The notes: a model not told the origin generated them from the sequence alone. 64,000 bases of DNA from Miscanthus floridulus (GCF_019320115.1 NC_089593.1:33312536-33376535), one strand, 5' to 3'; positions 45,394 through 57,006 are shown, numbered from the stretch's first letter. Made by a program: numbers and translations.

Positions 45394-46480
45394 ATCTCCA
45401 AAACGAATTCTGTTGACCGTGTATCGCTTTCTCCAATACTCTTTTCTGTAACGGAGGAGAGTGGCTAGCTGCACCTTGATGATATGTCTCAAGTTCACTT
45501 CTGGGTTGAACAAGGGCCTTGTCTCCTCGAGAGTGTCTAGGAAGAAAACCACTGTGTTACAGTTCGCAATCAGACCTTTGAGGTTAGATAGACTCTTGCT
45601 CCACTTCCGAAGGGCATATCTAAGGCTTTTGATTTTTCTGTCAAGGTAGCAGCAGCATCTGTTTTGTTTGTCAGTCTGTAGCAGGTATCTTTTACTAGTT
45701 CCATGAAACCATCATGTTGTGTCCAAAAGTTTTCGAAGCGAAAAATATTCGAACGTGGGATTTTAGTGTCAATCATCACCTTGCAAGGGATGTGATCAGA
45801 GGTGATTTTCGCCATGGGGAGAACCAGAGTGTTGGGATAGGATTGTGTCCAGTTGACTGAGCTAAAAAACCAGTCGAGCTGCCCCAGTAGCGGGTTGGCC
45901 TGCATGTTACTCCATGTATATGCTTTCCCTTTAAGTGGGAGCTCTACCAGACCAAGCTCACCAATAGCTTCACTGAAAATGAGAGTGTCCTGTAGATTAC
46001 CACCCTCTCTGTTTCGGTCTTGTAGTGAGCGATAGAAATTGAAATCCCCCAAAAAGAGCCGGTTATCATCATCCGCAATTTGGTGAGCACTAAACCAAGT
46101 GATGAAATTGGAACGATCAGGTTCAGTGCAAGGGCCATACACCGTGGTGAGTTTCCAGCTTTCCATAGTGTGCCTGGAGGTAAACTCGATCGTGATAGCA
46201 AAATGTTGGCGGTCAATAACCAGACCAGAAAAATGCGAGCCATTCCATGCTACTAAAATACCGCCAGAAGCACCCAAAGAGGGGATGTATTCAAAACTGT
46301 CAAAGCGTCTCGGTGCAAAGTTACTAATGAAACAGGAGTCAAAATGTTCCTTTTTGGTTTCCTGGAGACAGAGTATAGAGCAGGCACTCTCCTCAATTTT
46401 CTCCCTTACCGCATCCCATTTACCAGATGCATTTAGTCCTCGATGTTCCAACACAAGATTTGCCAACTGCGATTAGCCAT
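45394..46480 (-). pseudogene. LINE ORF2, endonuclease portion
   Basis: ATG at 46480 (MANRSWQILCWNI), a frame change after about 14 codons, then an AP-endonuclease-like domain: SILCLQETKKEHFD, GGILVAWNGSHFSG, TTVYGPC, LFLGDFNFYRS, KAYTWSN and TSDHIPCKV, all at canonical spacing. A second frame carries on to WRKRYTVNRIRFGDE at the Copia junction. The missing continuation (NTKFFH) is found at 39408 on the other side. The enzyme would nick target DNA to prime reverse transcription. Confidence 0.88.
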
Positions 46481-46639
46481 TAAATAACAATCTGGATAAA
46501 TAGAAGGCATCCGTAACTAGTACCAGATGGTAGCATGTCGAGTAGATAAAGTTCCGAGCAAGACGGGCCAACAGGTTGGGCGACGTCCTGGCTGATAAAG
46601 CTGCCAGTGTTGCACCAAGACGATGCGCCTTGGATATGA

Positions 46640-47190
46640 TCAGGCTTCTTCTTCATCTTGAACCGGAGTGGAGATGTTAGGCGCTGACATGAGTGCCTCT
46701 TCAGTTAACTCCGTAGGAGTAACTCCACAGGCAATACCCCGGCCTTGAAGCCTGAAGATTGGGATCGGACCATTCTTGCCTTCATTTTCTTGGATTTTCA
46801 GCTGCTCAATCCGAATCATCTTCTGTTTTTTCTTGGGCGAGTAGGTGAGGCGTATGTGAGGGAAATCCATGTTCTGCTTCTTACTGATGATGCATGGGCT
46901 GCGCCTGACATGAAAGAGACTGCTTGTACAGTAACAGGTTCAGTGTTTTCTTCAGTTTCCATGTCAACTGGAGAAACTGGGCTGCTTTCTGTGCTCGGGC
47001 CTAAAGTGTGAACTACTTCTATGCTTTCAGGATTGACGCAAGTTAGAGCTGCCCTCTTCTCAGCTTCTTCTGCCAACCGATCCATCTGTTGGGCGTAAAC
47101 CTGAAGTGAATCAAGCCCACAACTGGGTGCCAGGGGACAATATCCAGGCCATTGGGCTTGAAAACCTCAGTGCATGCCTTCCTTTGATCA
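46640..47190 (-). pseudogene. LINE ORF1, C-terminal part
   Basis: Minus-strand frames encode QQMDRLAEEAEKRAALTC, an acidic Thr/Glu segment, and a last segment QKMIRIEQLKIQENEGKNG ending EDEEEA-like before a stop at 46640. These match the charged C-terminus of plant LINE ORF1 proteins only in general character. The N-terminal RNA-binding part is lost at the palindrome edge. Confidence 0.6.
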
Positions 47191-47209
47191 TCTTCTTTAC
47201 AGTAGGTCA

Positions 47210-47875
47210 TATGGCCAAGTTCCTTCCTTTGTTCATCTTCTTTACACGCTTCCAGATATGCGGATCCTGTAAAAGTGTGTCCATCTCCTGGCGACAGTCA
47301 GTCAACTTCCATCTTAGAATTGACCTTTCTTGATTTGCTAGATAGAACTCCATGGTGGTGTTGCGTAACTCGTTTTTAATCTCCTTGACCTTGGTGATCC
47401 ATCCTGATAATTCCTTTTGTTGATCTTCATAGACAGCGTCAGTTGCATGCATTATCTGACATTGAATACTTCCATATATTCTAGCGTCTGGGGGCTGATT
47501 TTTCTCAAATCCCAAGCCTTCTCACGCCACGTGGGAGTGGTCTGGTTCGGTACACGAAAGAATCTAGCCAGAGTGTGCTCAATATCTTCTTGAAATATCT
47601 AACAAAACTCTGCAAGAGCCTGGCTTGCTGCTTTTCTGGGCGGTGTCATAATATTCTTCTCAAAATACTGTGATATACCAAGTCTGTTATGCAGGACATG
47701 ATGGATGCTTTCGAATATGCAGATGTACTTCACACTTGAGTACACCCTCCTCATCGTACTCGCGACAGTAGTACATGTGAGGCTCAGTGTAACCTAAACG
47801 TTTGAGTGTCTCCCATAGGAGCGGTGGAAATCCACCAACGGTCAAGTAGTCCGAACGTTCCCATTCGTCGTCCAT
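47210..47875 (-). pseudogene. Left-arm copy of the gypsy upstream ORF
   Basis: ATG at 47875 begins MDDEWERSDYLTVGGFPPLL, then RLGYTEPHMYYCREYDEEGV and CEVHLHIRKHPSCPA, and a stop follows at about 47687. The frame resumes downstream (YLANQERSILRWKLTDCRQE). This is the better preserved of the two copies at its N-terminus. Function unknown; see the right-arm copy. Confidence 0.65.
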
Positions 47876-48805
47876 GGCTGCAAAAATTTCACCACATGGG
47901 TTAGAAACATTTTGCAACGCAACTGAGAAGCGACAATAGGAAAAGTTGGTTCATTATATTATTACTAAGTATGGCGTTATTACCCCTACTATAACTACCA
48001 TTATTATATGCGTTCCAATCCTAGGGCTTCGTCCTATGGCCAAGCTCGGCTCTGATACCACTCTATCAGCCCTTCATTCTAAGAGTCCTAGGTGCATATA
48101 TACTTGCGCTAGGATCACGCACAAGTACGCATGAATTCAACAGAATGGCATACAGATATAAAACAAAAGGTTCCGAGCTTTATTGATGTCTAAAATAGGG
48201 TTCTGCAACAGTGGCCCGAAGGGCATTGTCATAGGTTTACATAGCTAGCAGAAATCTACTGTTGTGAAGCGGCATTTATTCATGGTGGTCTCTAGTACGA
48301 TGGTATTATACAACGTAGCGATAACCTATTCCACAGGCAAACTTGAGCGCGGCCGAAACCCTAGCTTCGATGTCATCTTCCTACGATTGGACTCTTCGCA
48401 TACCAAATCATCAAAATAAACAACAATAATATGGGCTCGAACGCTGCCACGAAGATTAGGAGTTATGCGAAGAGTCCAATCGTAGGAAGATGACATCGAA
48501 GCTAGGGTTTTGACTGCGCTCAAGCTTGCCTGTGGAATAGGTTATCGCTACGCTATATAATACCATCGTACTAGAGACCACCATGAATAAATGCTGCTTC
48601 ACAGTAGTAGATTTCTGCTAGCTATGTAAGCCTATGACAATGCCCTTCAGGCCACTGTTGCAGAACCCTATTTTAGACATCAATAAAGCTCGGAACCTTT
48701 TGTTTTATATCTGTATGCCATTCTGTTGAATTCGTGCGCACTTGTGTGTGATCCTAGCGCAAGTACATATGCACCTAGGACTCTCAGAATGAGGGGCCAA
48801 TAGAG

Positions 48806-48818
48806 TGGTATCAAAGCC
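48806..48818 (+). other. Primer-binding site in the right arm
   Basis: TGGTATCAAAGCC, one change from TGGTATCAGAGCC present in the left arm on the minus strand. Confidence 0.75.
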
Positions 48819-48990
48819 GAGCTTGACCATAGGACGAAGCCCTAGGATTGGAACGCATATAATAATGGTAGTTATAGTAGGGGTAATAACGCCACACTTA
48901 GTAATAATATAATGAACCAACTTTTCCTATTGTTGCTTCTTAGTTGCGTTGCAAAATGTTTCTAACCCATGCGGTGAAATTTTTGCAGCC

Positions 48991-49962
48991 ATGGACGACG
49001 AATGGGAACATTCGGACTACTTGGCCATTGGTGGATTCCCACCGCTCCTATGGGAGACACTCTAGCGTTTGGGTTACACTGAGCCTCCCATGTACTACTG
49101 TCACGAGTACAATGAGGAGGGTGTACTCAAGTGTGAAGTACATCTGCATATTTGAAAGCATCCATCATGTCCCGCATTCTAGACTCGGTATATCACAGTA
49201 TTTGGAGGAGAATATTATGACACCGCCCAGCAGCACGCCAGGCTCTTGCAAAGTTTTGTTAGATATTTCAAGAAGATATTGAGCACACTCTGGCCAGATT
49301 CTTTCGTGTATCGAACCAGACCACTCCCACATGGCGTGAGAAAGGCTCGGGATTTGGGAAAAATCAGCCCCCAGACGCCAGAATATATGGAAGTATTCAA
49401 TGTCGGATACATGCATGCACTTGACGCTGTCTATGAAGACCAATAGAAGGAATTATTAGGATGGATCACCAAGGCCAAGGAGATTAAAAATGAGTTACGC
49501 AACACCCCCATGGAGTTATATCTAGCAAATCAAGAAAGGGCAATTCTGAGATGGAAGTAGACTGACTATCGCCAGGAGATGGACACACTTTTACAGGATC
49601 CGCAAATTTGGAAGCATGTAAAGAAGATGAACAAAGGAAGGGACTTGGCCATATGACCTACTGCAACAGGCACAAGAGATGGAGTACCAGTCTATGACCC
49701 ACAGCACCCACACTATGATTTGAATGGATACATGTCAAGAGAATCATTTTCAGACCAAGAGACAGTTGAGACCGAAGAATCTTTTGCTGATAACTTCACC
49801 AACCAGAAGACCACCGGGAATGCAGGACCTTCTCAAGTTTCACATGGACAGGACGATGCTAATGGATATGCACGTGAACTTTGCAAGCTGCGAGATGAGC
49901 AGTTGGCCCAAGAAAAGGGCAAGACTGCGCTTAGGGATTTTCCCAAGATACGGTTCAAGTAG
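48991..49962 (+). pseudogene. Extra ORF upstream of gag in the gypsy element, broken
   Basis: ATG at 48991 (MDDEWEHSDYLAIGGFPPLL), then a stop within WETL*RLGYTEP, and CEVHLHI*KHPSCPA. After a frame change it continues with VYRTRPLPHGVRKARDLG and ALDAVYEDQ, helical charged stretches, and a last part (49720-49962) with GPSQVSHGQDDANGYARELC ending at TAG. Five or more stops or frameshifts are seen. It lies between the primer site and gag, where some plant gypsy elements have an additional gene. I do not recognise a domain. It may be an N-terminal extension of gag. Confidence 0.55.
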
Positions 49963-50230
49963 AGCATAAGTTTGAGTCGATGCAGCTCTTGTAAAATAAA
50001 TAATCTGAGCTATAGCAACTAGTAGTACTGTCTAGCACTTCGAGTAGTAGTAGTACGTCTAGTAATGCTTCGATGTCCCTAGAGTACGAGTAGTCGCGTA
50101 GCAATCATCCTAGCAGTTAATGTGTATGACGCGCCCTTGTATCATATATATGTAACTATTTTGTGATGTAATATATTATGTGTTTGTTTATGCTTGTGTG
50201 TTTTTGCTTGCTTGTCTTTACAAAAGCCTA
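49963..50230 (+). other. Spacer between the extra ORF and gag
   Basis: Non-coding, with AGTAGTAGTAGTACGTC-like trinucleotide repetition near 50045 and T/G-rich DNA near 50180-50215. Confidence 0.5.
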
Positions 50231-50259
50231 GAGGATATCTTCTCATCTTTGTTGTTCCA

Positions 50260-51175
50260 TAGCAACAGATAGAAAGGCGATCTGATAGGATTCGTGAACA
50301 CCATGAAAGGGCCGTCGAAAGGTAGGTTCATGAAGCAGAGGAACAAGCTGCACCACCCCCTAGAGGCAGGCATAACAGAGGCAATCGCGGGCATCATAAT
50401 CAAAGGCATGGGCATGAGCAACCACAGGAGGATAATATCCCTATTATAGAAGTACGTAAAGAAGGTGATGAAGAATTGAGCAGAATGTTGGAAATAATCT
50501 AGTACAAGGAGAAGAACCATTGCCACCCCCACCAACATTAGCGGAAGTAATGGATCAACAGACACTATTATTGGAAAATCTTGCAAGAAGACCAAACAAA
50601 GGAAATGGACAAGGAAAAATGGCAGCATTTATGAGACTCCATCCACCAACTTTCGATAGTGCAGAAGAAGACCCCCTTTCAGTAGATGATTGGTTGCATG
50701 CCATTACCAAGAAGTTGAGTGCAGTATGAGCCACTAACGAAGAAAGGTTAATTTAGCTACCCATCAACTGGTAGGAGCAGCTGGTGAATGGTGGGAGAAC
50801 TATCAAGATGCAGCTCATGAGCCAGATGCTATTACATGGCAAGAATTTGTGGAAGAATTTCGCGAATATCACATCCCTGAAGGAATTATGGAAATAAAGG
50901 TTGAAGAATTTTGCTCCTTGAGACAAGGTCCGACGATAGTGAACTAGTACATCCAAAAATTCATGAAGCTAGCACGCTATGCACCTGATGATGTCAACAC
51001 TGACAAGAAGCAGAGATGTTTTAGAAGAGGACTTCATGCAGCCCTAAGAGAGCAGATAATTACTCACATCTACCTGGATTTCAACACCCTGATGAATCGC
51101 ACTATCCTATTGGAAGAAGAGCGCAACAAAAGTGAAGGAGAAATGAAGCGCAAGTTTCTAATGCAATGTGCTATT
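50260..51175 (+). pseudogene. gag of the gypsy element, truncated
   Basis: An Arg/His-rich N-terminus (GRHNRGNRGHHNQRHGHEQ) precedes MAAFMRLHPPTFDSAEEDPL and DDWLHAITKKL. After a stop and frame change near 50730 come ATHQLVGAAGEWWENYQD, TWQEFVEEFREYHIPEG and KVEEFCSLRQGPTIVN, then FRRGLHAALREQIITHIY. This is the retrotransposon gag (capsid) domain. Coding ends at 51175, where the Athila LTR starts, before any zinc knuckle. Confidence 0.85.
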
Positions 51176-52396
51176 TGTATTTCTTAGCGTAAGTGAAAGA
51201 ATCCGCAAGCGTATGGATATACCACCGTAGCACTTTACCCGGAAGTATTCAGGGTATTGTATTTTCCTAAAGGAACGGATATGTAAAGTGTCTTAGCTAG
51301 TTCATCCAAGATAACAAGAAGAAAGATAGCTAGGGTAGTGAGGTTATCTAAGGATAGAGAACCTAAGTTAAGATAGCTTTGCCACTATAGACTTACTTCG
51401 GGCACCGGCTTATACTTGGTCTGCCAAGTACCTCCGGCTTTTAGCTCTATGATGAACCCGAACATGGGGGATTATAAGGGATGGACAGGGCTGTCACCAC
51501 CTGCCGCCTACCCCAACCGTAGGGAATGAGGAAAACGAAGGTAGCCTCTAGTCAAGATACCACGTCTATGATATTGACTACTACTCTAGCGCGCATGCAA
51601 GGGTTATCCATCTTTATCAGGGCCCTTCTACTAGAGTATCTGTCACGAGGACGGATGATGAACCCACAAGAATATAGTGATCAAAGATAACTTTTCTTTA
51701 GAACTCAACACCAAAGATAAACACGAACCTTATACTTCAAGTAGTATTCGGTACATTGAGGTATAAGTGTAGAGGGAGCCGACAACCCCGACACTCCATC
51801 CACTCAATGTACTAGGGTCACCAAGTACAAGAAGTAGAGGTAACCGACACTCTGGTATTCCTCCAACTCGTAGCTCACTCACTCCCTATTCTAATTCTAG
51901 CTAAAGCCTAGGTAGGAATGAAGCTCTTCTTCTCTTCTTGCTCTCTTGTTGTGTTGATAATGAAATGAGGAGCACCTCCCTCCCTTTTATAGTGAGTTGA
52001 GGTCAGTTTGCTTCGTTATTTTAGGCAACCCCCACCGCAACCGACCTCTAGGGCAATTAATGTACCGCCATGGCGAAGGTGGGCCTGAGGGGCGCCAGTG
52101 GCACCGCCTTCATCTGGTGGTTTGCTTGATGGGCCTGGGTCACTTCTACGCCGGTGTTTGGCCTAGATTTAACAGCTGAATGGGCCTTTCTTCCAATCCT
52201 TTGTCTAGAGTCTGCGTTTACGTTTTCCTGGTTTCGCATTTTTATATGTTTTCATGTGTTGCCCTGCAAAATACTTAAACACCAAAACTTGTGGAGAATG
52301 TGAGTTAAAAACCCTATTTCTAAGTTTTGGTAGTCATTATTTGTTTGTTTTGGTAAAATGTTGGTGGTAGAAAATGTGAGTTAAGCACCACCAACA
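51176..52396 (-). repeat. 3' LTR of the Athila element
   Basis: About 1.22 kb. On the minus strand it starts TGTTGGTGGTGCTTAAC right after the polypurine tract. The far end is placed at TGTATTTCTTAGCG (51176), because gag of the host element stops there. The outer boundary is uncertain by a few bases. Confidence 0.65.
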
Positions 52397-53888
52397 AACT
52401 CCCCCACACTTAGTCCTTTGCTCGTCCTCAAGTAAAGCTCTAAGGACCAAGATGGTTTTATCTCCTTGATATTAAATCTGCATATAGGTTATTCCGAGCA
52501 TCACCTGCACCTGTGAACATTCTGAGTGTCTACTATAAAATCTTGAGTGATTGGACAATGGAACAGTAAGGATTCAAATCTTCTTACTCTACTCTTGCTC
52601 AGAAACTTGGGTTTTGTTAGATTTTAAAAATGTAAATTTTAGCTTTGCTCCTCAAAAGGATTCACTCGATCGCTCCATGTTTATAGTCCTTGCCAAAGGC
52701 TTTTGAGAAATGCCTTCTTTTCTTCCTACCTCTAAAGGCTTTTTGGTAGAGTGTTGGGTAGGTAAGAAAGCGAGGCATACTTGCATCACATGATGTTGCT
52801 AAGTCAAAAACTGGATCCAAGGAGATGCAAGTCATACATTTTGATCAAGAAGTGCAAGTGTGTGGAATTTTTTAAAAATCTTCCTAATTCTAAATATTTT
52901 TGTACTCCTTTGAACATGACTCTCTTTCTTTCTCTTTTTTGATGGCTACCGTTTTATTTGATAGTATGGGCTATCCTCTCTCTTCCCCTTTTCTCTCTCT
53001 TTTTTTCTTCATACTTTTTAGCATGGGATTATTCATGCTCTTTGGCATGGATTTTTTTCTCTTCTTTCTCTTTTTAGCATAGCCCATACTTTTTTAGCAT
53101 ATGAAAACTTTAAAGAGAGACTCATGTCAACATGAATGAAGTATTTATTTTTGTGGACGGAAAAGCATGTTTTTGCGTAACTCTCAGTGTAAGAGTTAGC
53201 ATTTTATTTGTGGGTGTACATGAATCTTGATCATGGGTGCATGACGAGAATCTCAACAATTGTCACACACAATTTGACAAAGCTCAATGTAAATACAAGC
53301 AGCATATGACTATGGTTTTGCATCATGGAAGGAGCATGTTAATTGAGATTTTGACATAAATAAATCCCAAGTACTTTGCAAAAGTGAGCAAGTTTTATTT
53401 CCATCCTACTATATCTCATATTCCAATCACTTGATAAAATGGGGTCCCTATGATAAGGTGTTCACAAGTGTAAGAATATTGGCAAGGAATAAGGAGTACG
53501 TAAACTTTTAATCATAGGATGACATGGAGATGGAGTGTCACTTTTTAGTTTGCATTTTTAAATTTATTCAATTTTACCCTTTATTTATTTAAATATAAGG
53601 AGTGAGGATGCACAAACCAAATTTGAAAATGATGCCTTTTTGTGCATCTTTTGGGAGATGAGTGTTCGAGCGTGTTTTCTCCCCCACACTTGTTTTTGTA
53701 CCTGTCTTATTTGTAAACAAAAGAAAACAAAAACAAGTGTAGACAACAATTCTACTAATAATCTTTATTGAATTTGAGATGTACTTATTTTGAGTTAGGG
53801 AATTTATTAAAAGCAATTAATTTTATTACATCTATTTTTTCTTTGGGATTGTATGAAGGCTCCAGGAAAACTTTTAATCATTGACCGT
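52397..53888 (-). other. Athila 3' non-coding region
   Basis: Long region between the end of pol and the LTR, a normal feature of Athila elements (where an env-like gene may once have been). It has T-rich strings (TTTCTCTTTTTTG near 52930) and a plus-strand frame at 52900-53082 that is low-complexity hydrophobic only. No env-like domain was seen. Confidence 0.55.
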
Positions 53889-55080
53889 TTACCTTAAAAA
53901 CATTACCTTCGTCGTCTTGAATCGTGGTTGCGCCATGTGATGACGTGTTGACGATGGTGTACGATCCTTTCCACTTGCTTCAAAGTTTTCCTTCACCAAA
54001 GGGCTTAACCTTGGAGTTAAATAGAAGAACTTTGTCTCCTTCCTTGAACTCTTTTTGCTTGATTCAATGATCGTGCCATCTTTTAGTTCTTTCTTTGTAA
54101 AGCTTGGCATTATGGTAAGCCTTCTCCCTCCATTCTTCTATCTCGACAATTTGCTTTTGTCTATTTCTGCCGGCTAGTTTTACATCCATGTTCTAGCTCT
54201 TTATTGCCTAGTGAGCTCTATGCCCTAGCTCGATTGGTAAGTGGCAACTTTTTCCATACACGAGCTAGTATGGTGAAATGCCAGGTTTTGTAAGCTGTCC
54301 TATATGCCCAAAGTGCATCAAGTAGTTTGTCCTTCCAGCCTTTCCCCATCTCATTGACCATTTTCTGTAGGATGTTTTTATTTGTTTATTTGAAGTTTCT
54401 TCCTGACCGCTTATCTAAGGGTGGTAAGGGATGGCAATGTTGTTCTTTTCTCCAAGCTCCCTCAAAAAGTTTCAAAAGTCTTGTCAATGAAATGAGACCC
54501 TTCGTCACTTATGACCATTCTAGGTGTTCCAAAGCGAGGGAAGATCACTTCATGGAACATCCTTCGGGCATGCTTGGCATCAGCGGCTCTGCATGGTAAC
54601 AACTCCACCCATTTGGATACTTAGTCGACGACGACAAGGATGTAGTCGCTTAAATGGGATTTTGGGAATGATCCCATGAAGTCAATGCCCTATACATCGC
54701 ATATCTCTATTTGTAGGTTGTAGTGTAGGGGCATTGCATTGCGAGCGGTGATGCTTCCTTGTAGCTGGCATTTTCGACACCTTTCGATGAATTCTTTGGT
54801 GTCTTCGTACATCATCGGCCAGAAGAACCCACATTGCTAGATTTTGGCTTGTGAGCGGAATACTCCGTAATGGCCTCCGTACGGTGCTACATGGCATTTC
54901 TCGATATTTTGTATTCCTTCCACCGTTGGCACGCACCTCCTCAATAGGCCATTAGAGCACACCCTATAAAGGTATGGGTCATCCCAAAGGTGATGTTTGC
55001 TTTTTGTTTGTAGCTTTTCTTGTTCTCCCCTAGTGGTATGTATCCTGCGACCATGAAATTCACAATGTTCGCGTACCACG
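53889..55080 (-). pseudogene. Athila integrase, broken
   Basis: From the right: a zinc-binding region with DDPYLYRVCSNGLLRRCVP and HVAPYGGHYGVFRSQAKI (near 54840-55000), then a core with IDFMGSFPKS and WVELLPCRAADAKH (54590-54690). The FPRFGTPRMVISDEG catalytic segment is near 54510. A C-terminal part (53890-54110) carries KELKDGTII and a SSTRHHMA frame-shifted remnant. Many stops. The identity rests on the order of blocks and on the RT immediately upstream. Confidence 0.8.
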
Positions 55081-56500
55081 GGTTGGAGTTCGTCACCTTC
55101 AGCAGCATGTCGTCGTGTAGGAAGTCATTTATTGGTAACTCCTACATGTTAGTGACTTGCATGCGCGACAAATGATCTGTGACATTATTTTCTACTCCTA
55201 TTTTATCTTTTATTTCAAGGTCAAATTCTTGGAGTAGAAGTACCCATCTTATTAATCTAAGTTTAGCGTCTGTCTTAGTGAGCAAGTATTTTAGTGCAGC
55301 ATGATCAGTGTAAACGATAACTTTTGCTCCTACAAGTAAGACCTAAACTTATCTATAGCAAAAACAACTGCTAGCAGCTCTTTTTGGTGGTGGCATAGTT
55401 AAGTTGTGCTCTAGTCAGTGTTTTGCTAGCATAAGCGATCGCGTGATGCTTCTTATCTTTGGTTTGGCCAAGGACCGCTCCAACAGCATATTCACTAGCA
55501 TTACACATGATGTTTAACGGCAGTGGCCAATCGAGAGGTTGGATGATTGGTGCTGAGATGAGTGCTTTCTTAAGGGTATGGAAAGCATTTAAGCACTCAT
55601 CGGTGAACTCAAAAGGTGCATCCTTAGCTAACAGGTTCATGAGGGGTCTAGAGATTTGTGAAAAGTCTTTGATAAAACATCTGTAGAACCTCACATGACG
55701 TAGGAAGCCACAGATTCCTTTCATGTTCACAGGGGGTGGTAGTTGCTCGATAACCTTGATCTTGGCCTTGTCTACCTCAATCCCCCTTTCGAACACAAGG
55801 TGTCCAAAGACGATGCCTTCTCGAACCATGAAATGACAGTTTTCCCAATTAAGTATCAGGTCCTTTTCTTAGCATCGTTGCAAGACTTTGTCTAAATTCT
55901 CAAGACAATAGTCGGAAGTTTTCCCATAGACCGAAAAATCATCCATGAAAACTTCCATGATTTCTGCAATCATGTCTGAGAAAATAGACATCATACACAG
56001 TTGGAACGAAAGCGGGTGCATTGCACAACCCGAACAACATTTGTCTATATGCATACGTTCCATATGGGCAAGTGAATGTAGTCTTGCTTTGATCATCAGG
56101 GTGGATATGAATCTGATGATATCCTGAATACCCATCAAGGAAACAAAAGAAAGAGTGCTTTGCTAACCACTCTAACATTTCATCAATGAAAGGTAGCGGG
56201 AAGTGATCTTTCTTTATAGCTGAGTTGAGTTTTTGGTAATCTATACACATCCTCCACCCCATGATGGTTCGTTGTGGGATCAACTCATTTTTATTATTCT
56301 CAACTACCGTCATTCCTCCTTTATTTGGTACCACTTGGACAGGACTAACTCAGTCGCTATGTGGTACGGTATAGATTATCCCAGCGTGAAGAAGTTTGAG
56401 GACTTCCTTCTTCATGACATCCCACATCGCATTATTGAGCCTACGCTGAGGCTCTCGAGTTAGTGTACTCGAAGCGTCTATCAGAATGCGATGGGTACAA
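55081..56500 (-). pseudogene. Athila reverse transcriptase and RNase H, broken
   Basis: From the right: VVPNKGGMTVVENNKNELIP, GWRMCIDYQKLNSAIKKDHF, FFCFLDGYSGYHQIHIHPDD, GTYAYRQMLFGLCNAPAF, EVFMDDFSVYGKT with the catalytic DD, FGHLVFERGIEVDKAKIKVI, GFLRHVRFYRCFIKDFSQIS, then the RNase H portion AVGAVLGQTKDKKHHAIAY and NYATTKK. A few frameshifts only. These strings are characteristic of the Athila lineage. Confidence 0.9.
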
Positions 56501-57006
56501 AGCATTGGACTTATCCCCTTAAGATCCTATAGGGAATACCCAAAAATAAGTCTATGTTTCTATAAGATGGCGATGAGTTTGGCTGTCTCCTCATCAGTAA
56601 GCTTGTCACTTATGATTATAGGAGTTTTAGTGTCGCCATTAAGAAAAGCATAATGTAGGCCAGTGGGTAAGGGTTTAAGTTCAACCAGAGGTCATGCCGG
56701 TACTTCCTCCTTGGGATGATCTATGTCTCACCTAAGTTGTCCTCCTCTTAAATGAAGACTTTAGCATCTTTCTCTAAGGCTGACTCAGGAGATTCAAAGG
56801 GTGAAACGGACATGATTCCTTGTGCAGTTATGGATAGGGGAGAGAATCTACCACCGAGTTTTTGGCTTGAGTGATAGGAATGGAAAAAGTGTCTCTCCCT
56901 AGCTTTATGTCTAGGTCCCTGATGTTGGTGGCTCAACAAGGAGTTTTCTAGGGGATGCCCTATCATGATGTCAAAACCCTAAATGTCAAAGATGTGGAAA
57001 TCAAGG
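56501..57006 (-). pseudogene. Athila region upstream of RT, truncated
   Basis: Contains FDIMIGHPLENSLLSHQHQG and MSVSPFESPESALEKDAKVF, conserved in the connection before Athila RT. The sequence is cut at 57006 by the LTR of the second Tat element. Confidence 0.7.

Larger units (their letters stand above)
36782..47199 (-). mobile_element. L1-type LINE, interrupted by a Copia element
   Basis: Minus-strand non-LTR retrotransposon. The 3' end is at 36782, where T residues on the plus strand mark the A-tail. Going right are the zf-RVT end, the reverse transcriptase, then the Copia insertion at 39414-45388, the endonuclease, the end of ORF1 and a 5' truncation near 47199 at the edge of the palindrome. 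Excluding the insertion it spans about 4.4 kb. Coding is well preserved apart from a handful of frameshifts and stops. Confidence 0.9.
47200..49663. repeat. 2.46-kb near-palindrome (head-to-head gypsy 5' ends)
   Basis: Arms 47200-48402 and 48464-49663 are reverse complements at roughly 94 percent by eye, around a 61-bp loop. At the centre, ACTCTTCGCATA faces TATGCGAAGAGT. Each arm holds part of an LTR, a TGGTATCA(G/A)AGCC primer-binding site (minus strand at 48048-48060, plus strand at 48806-48818), a leader, and the start of the same ORF. The outer ends share CAGTAGGTCATATGGCCAAG and then diverge. Confidence 0.9.
48464..51175 (+). mobile_element. 5' part of a Ty3/gypsy element (right palindrome arm and gag)
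   Basis: Truncated LTR (48464 to about 48803), PBS at 48806, a leader, an extra ORF from 48991, a non-coding gap, then gag up to 51175, where the Athila element begins. Pol is not in the window and may lie to the right of it. A gypsy lineage with an initiator-Met primer site is clear. The exact clade is not. Confidence 0.8.
51176..57006 (-). mobile_element. Athila-type Ty3/gypsy element, 3' portion
   Basis: Minus-strand element. Its 3' LTR is at the left (51176-52396), preceded in its own direction by the polypurine tract AAGTGTGGGGGAGTT. Next are a long 3' non-coding region, integrase, RNase H, reverse transcriptase and the region upstream of it, all reading leftward. The element is cut at 57006 by the second Tat element, and its 5' half would lie beyond the window. 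If TGTATTTC at 51176 is the LTR end, the target duplication on this side is CTATT. Confidence 0.85.

Noticed and set aside
52900..53082. Hydrophobic 60-codon frame as an env-like protein of Athila
   Set aside because: Low-complexity Phe/Leu/Ser from T-rich DNA, on the strand opposite to the element.
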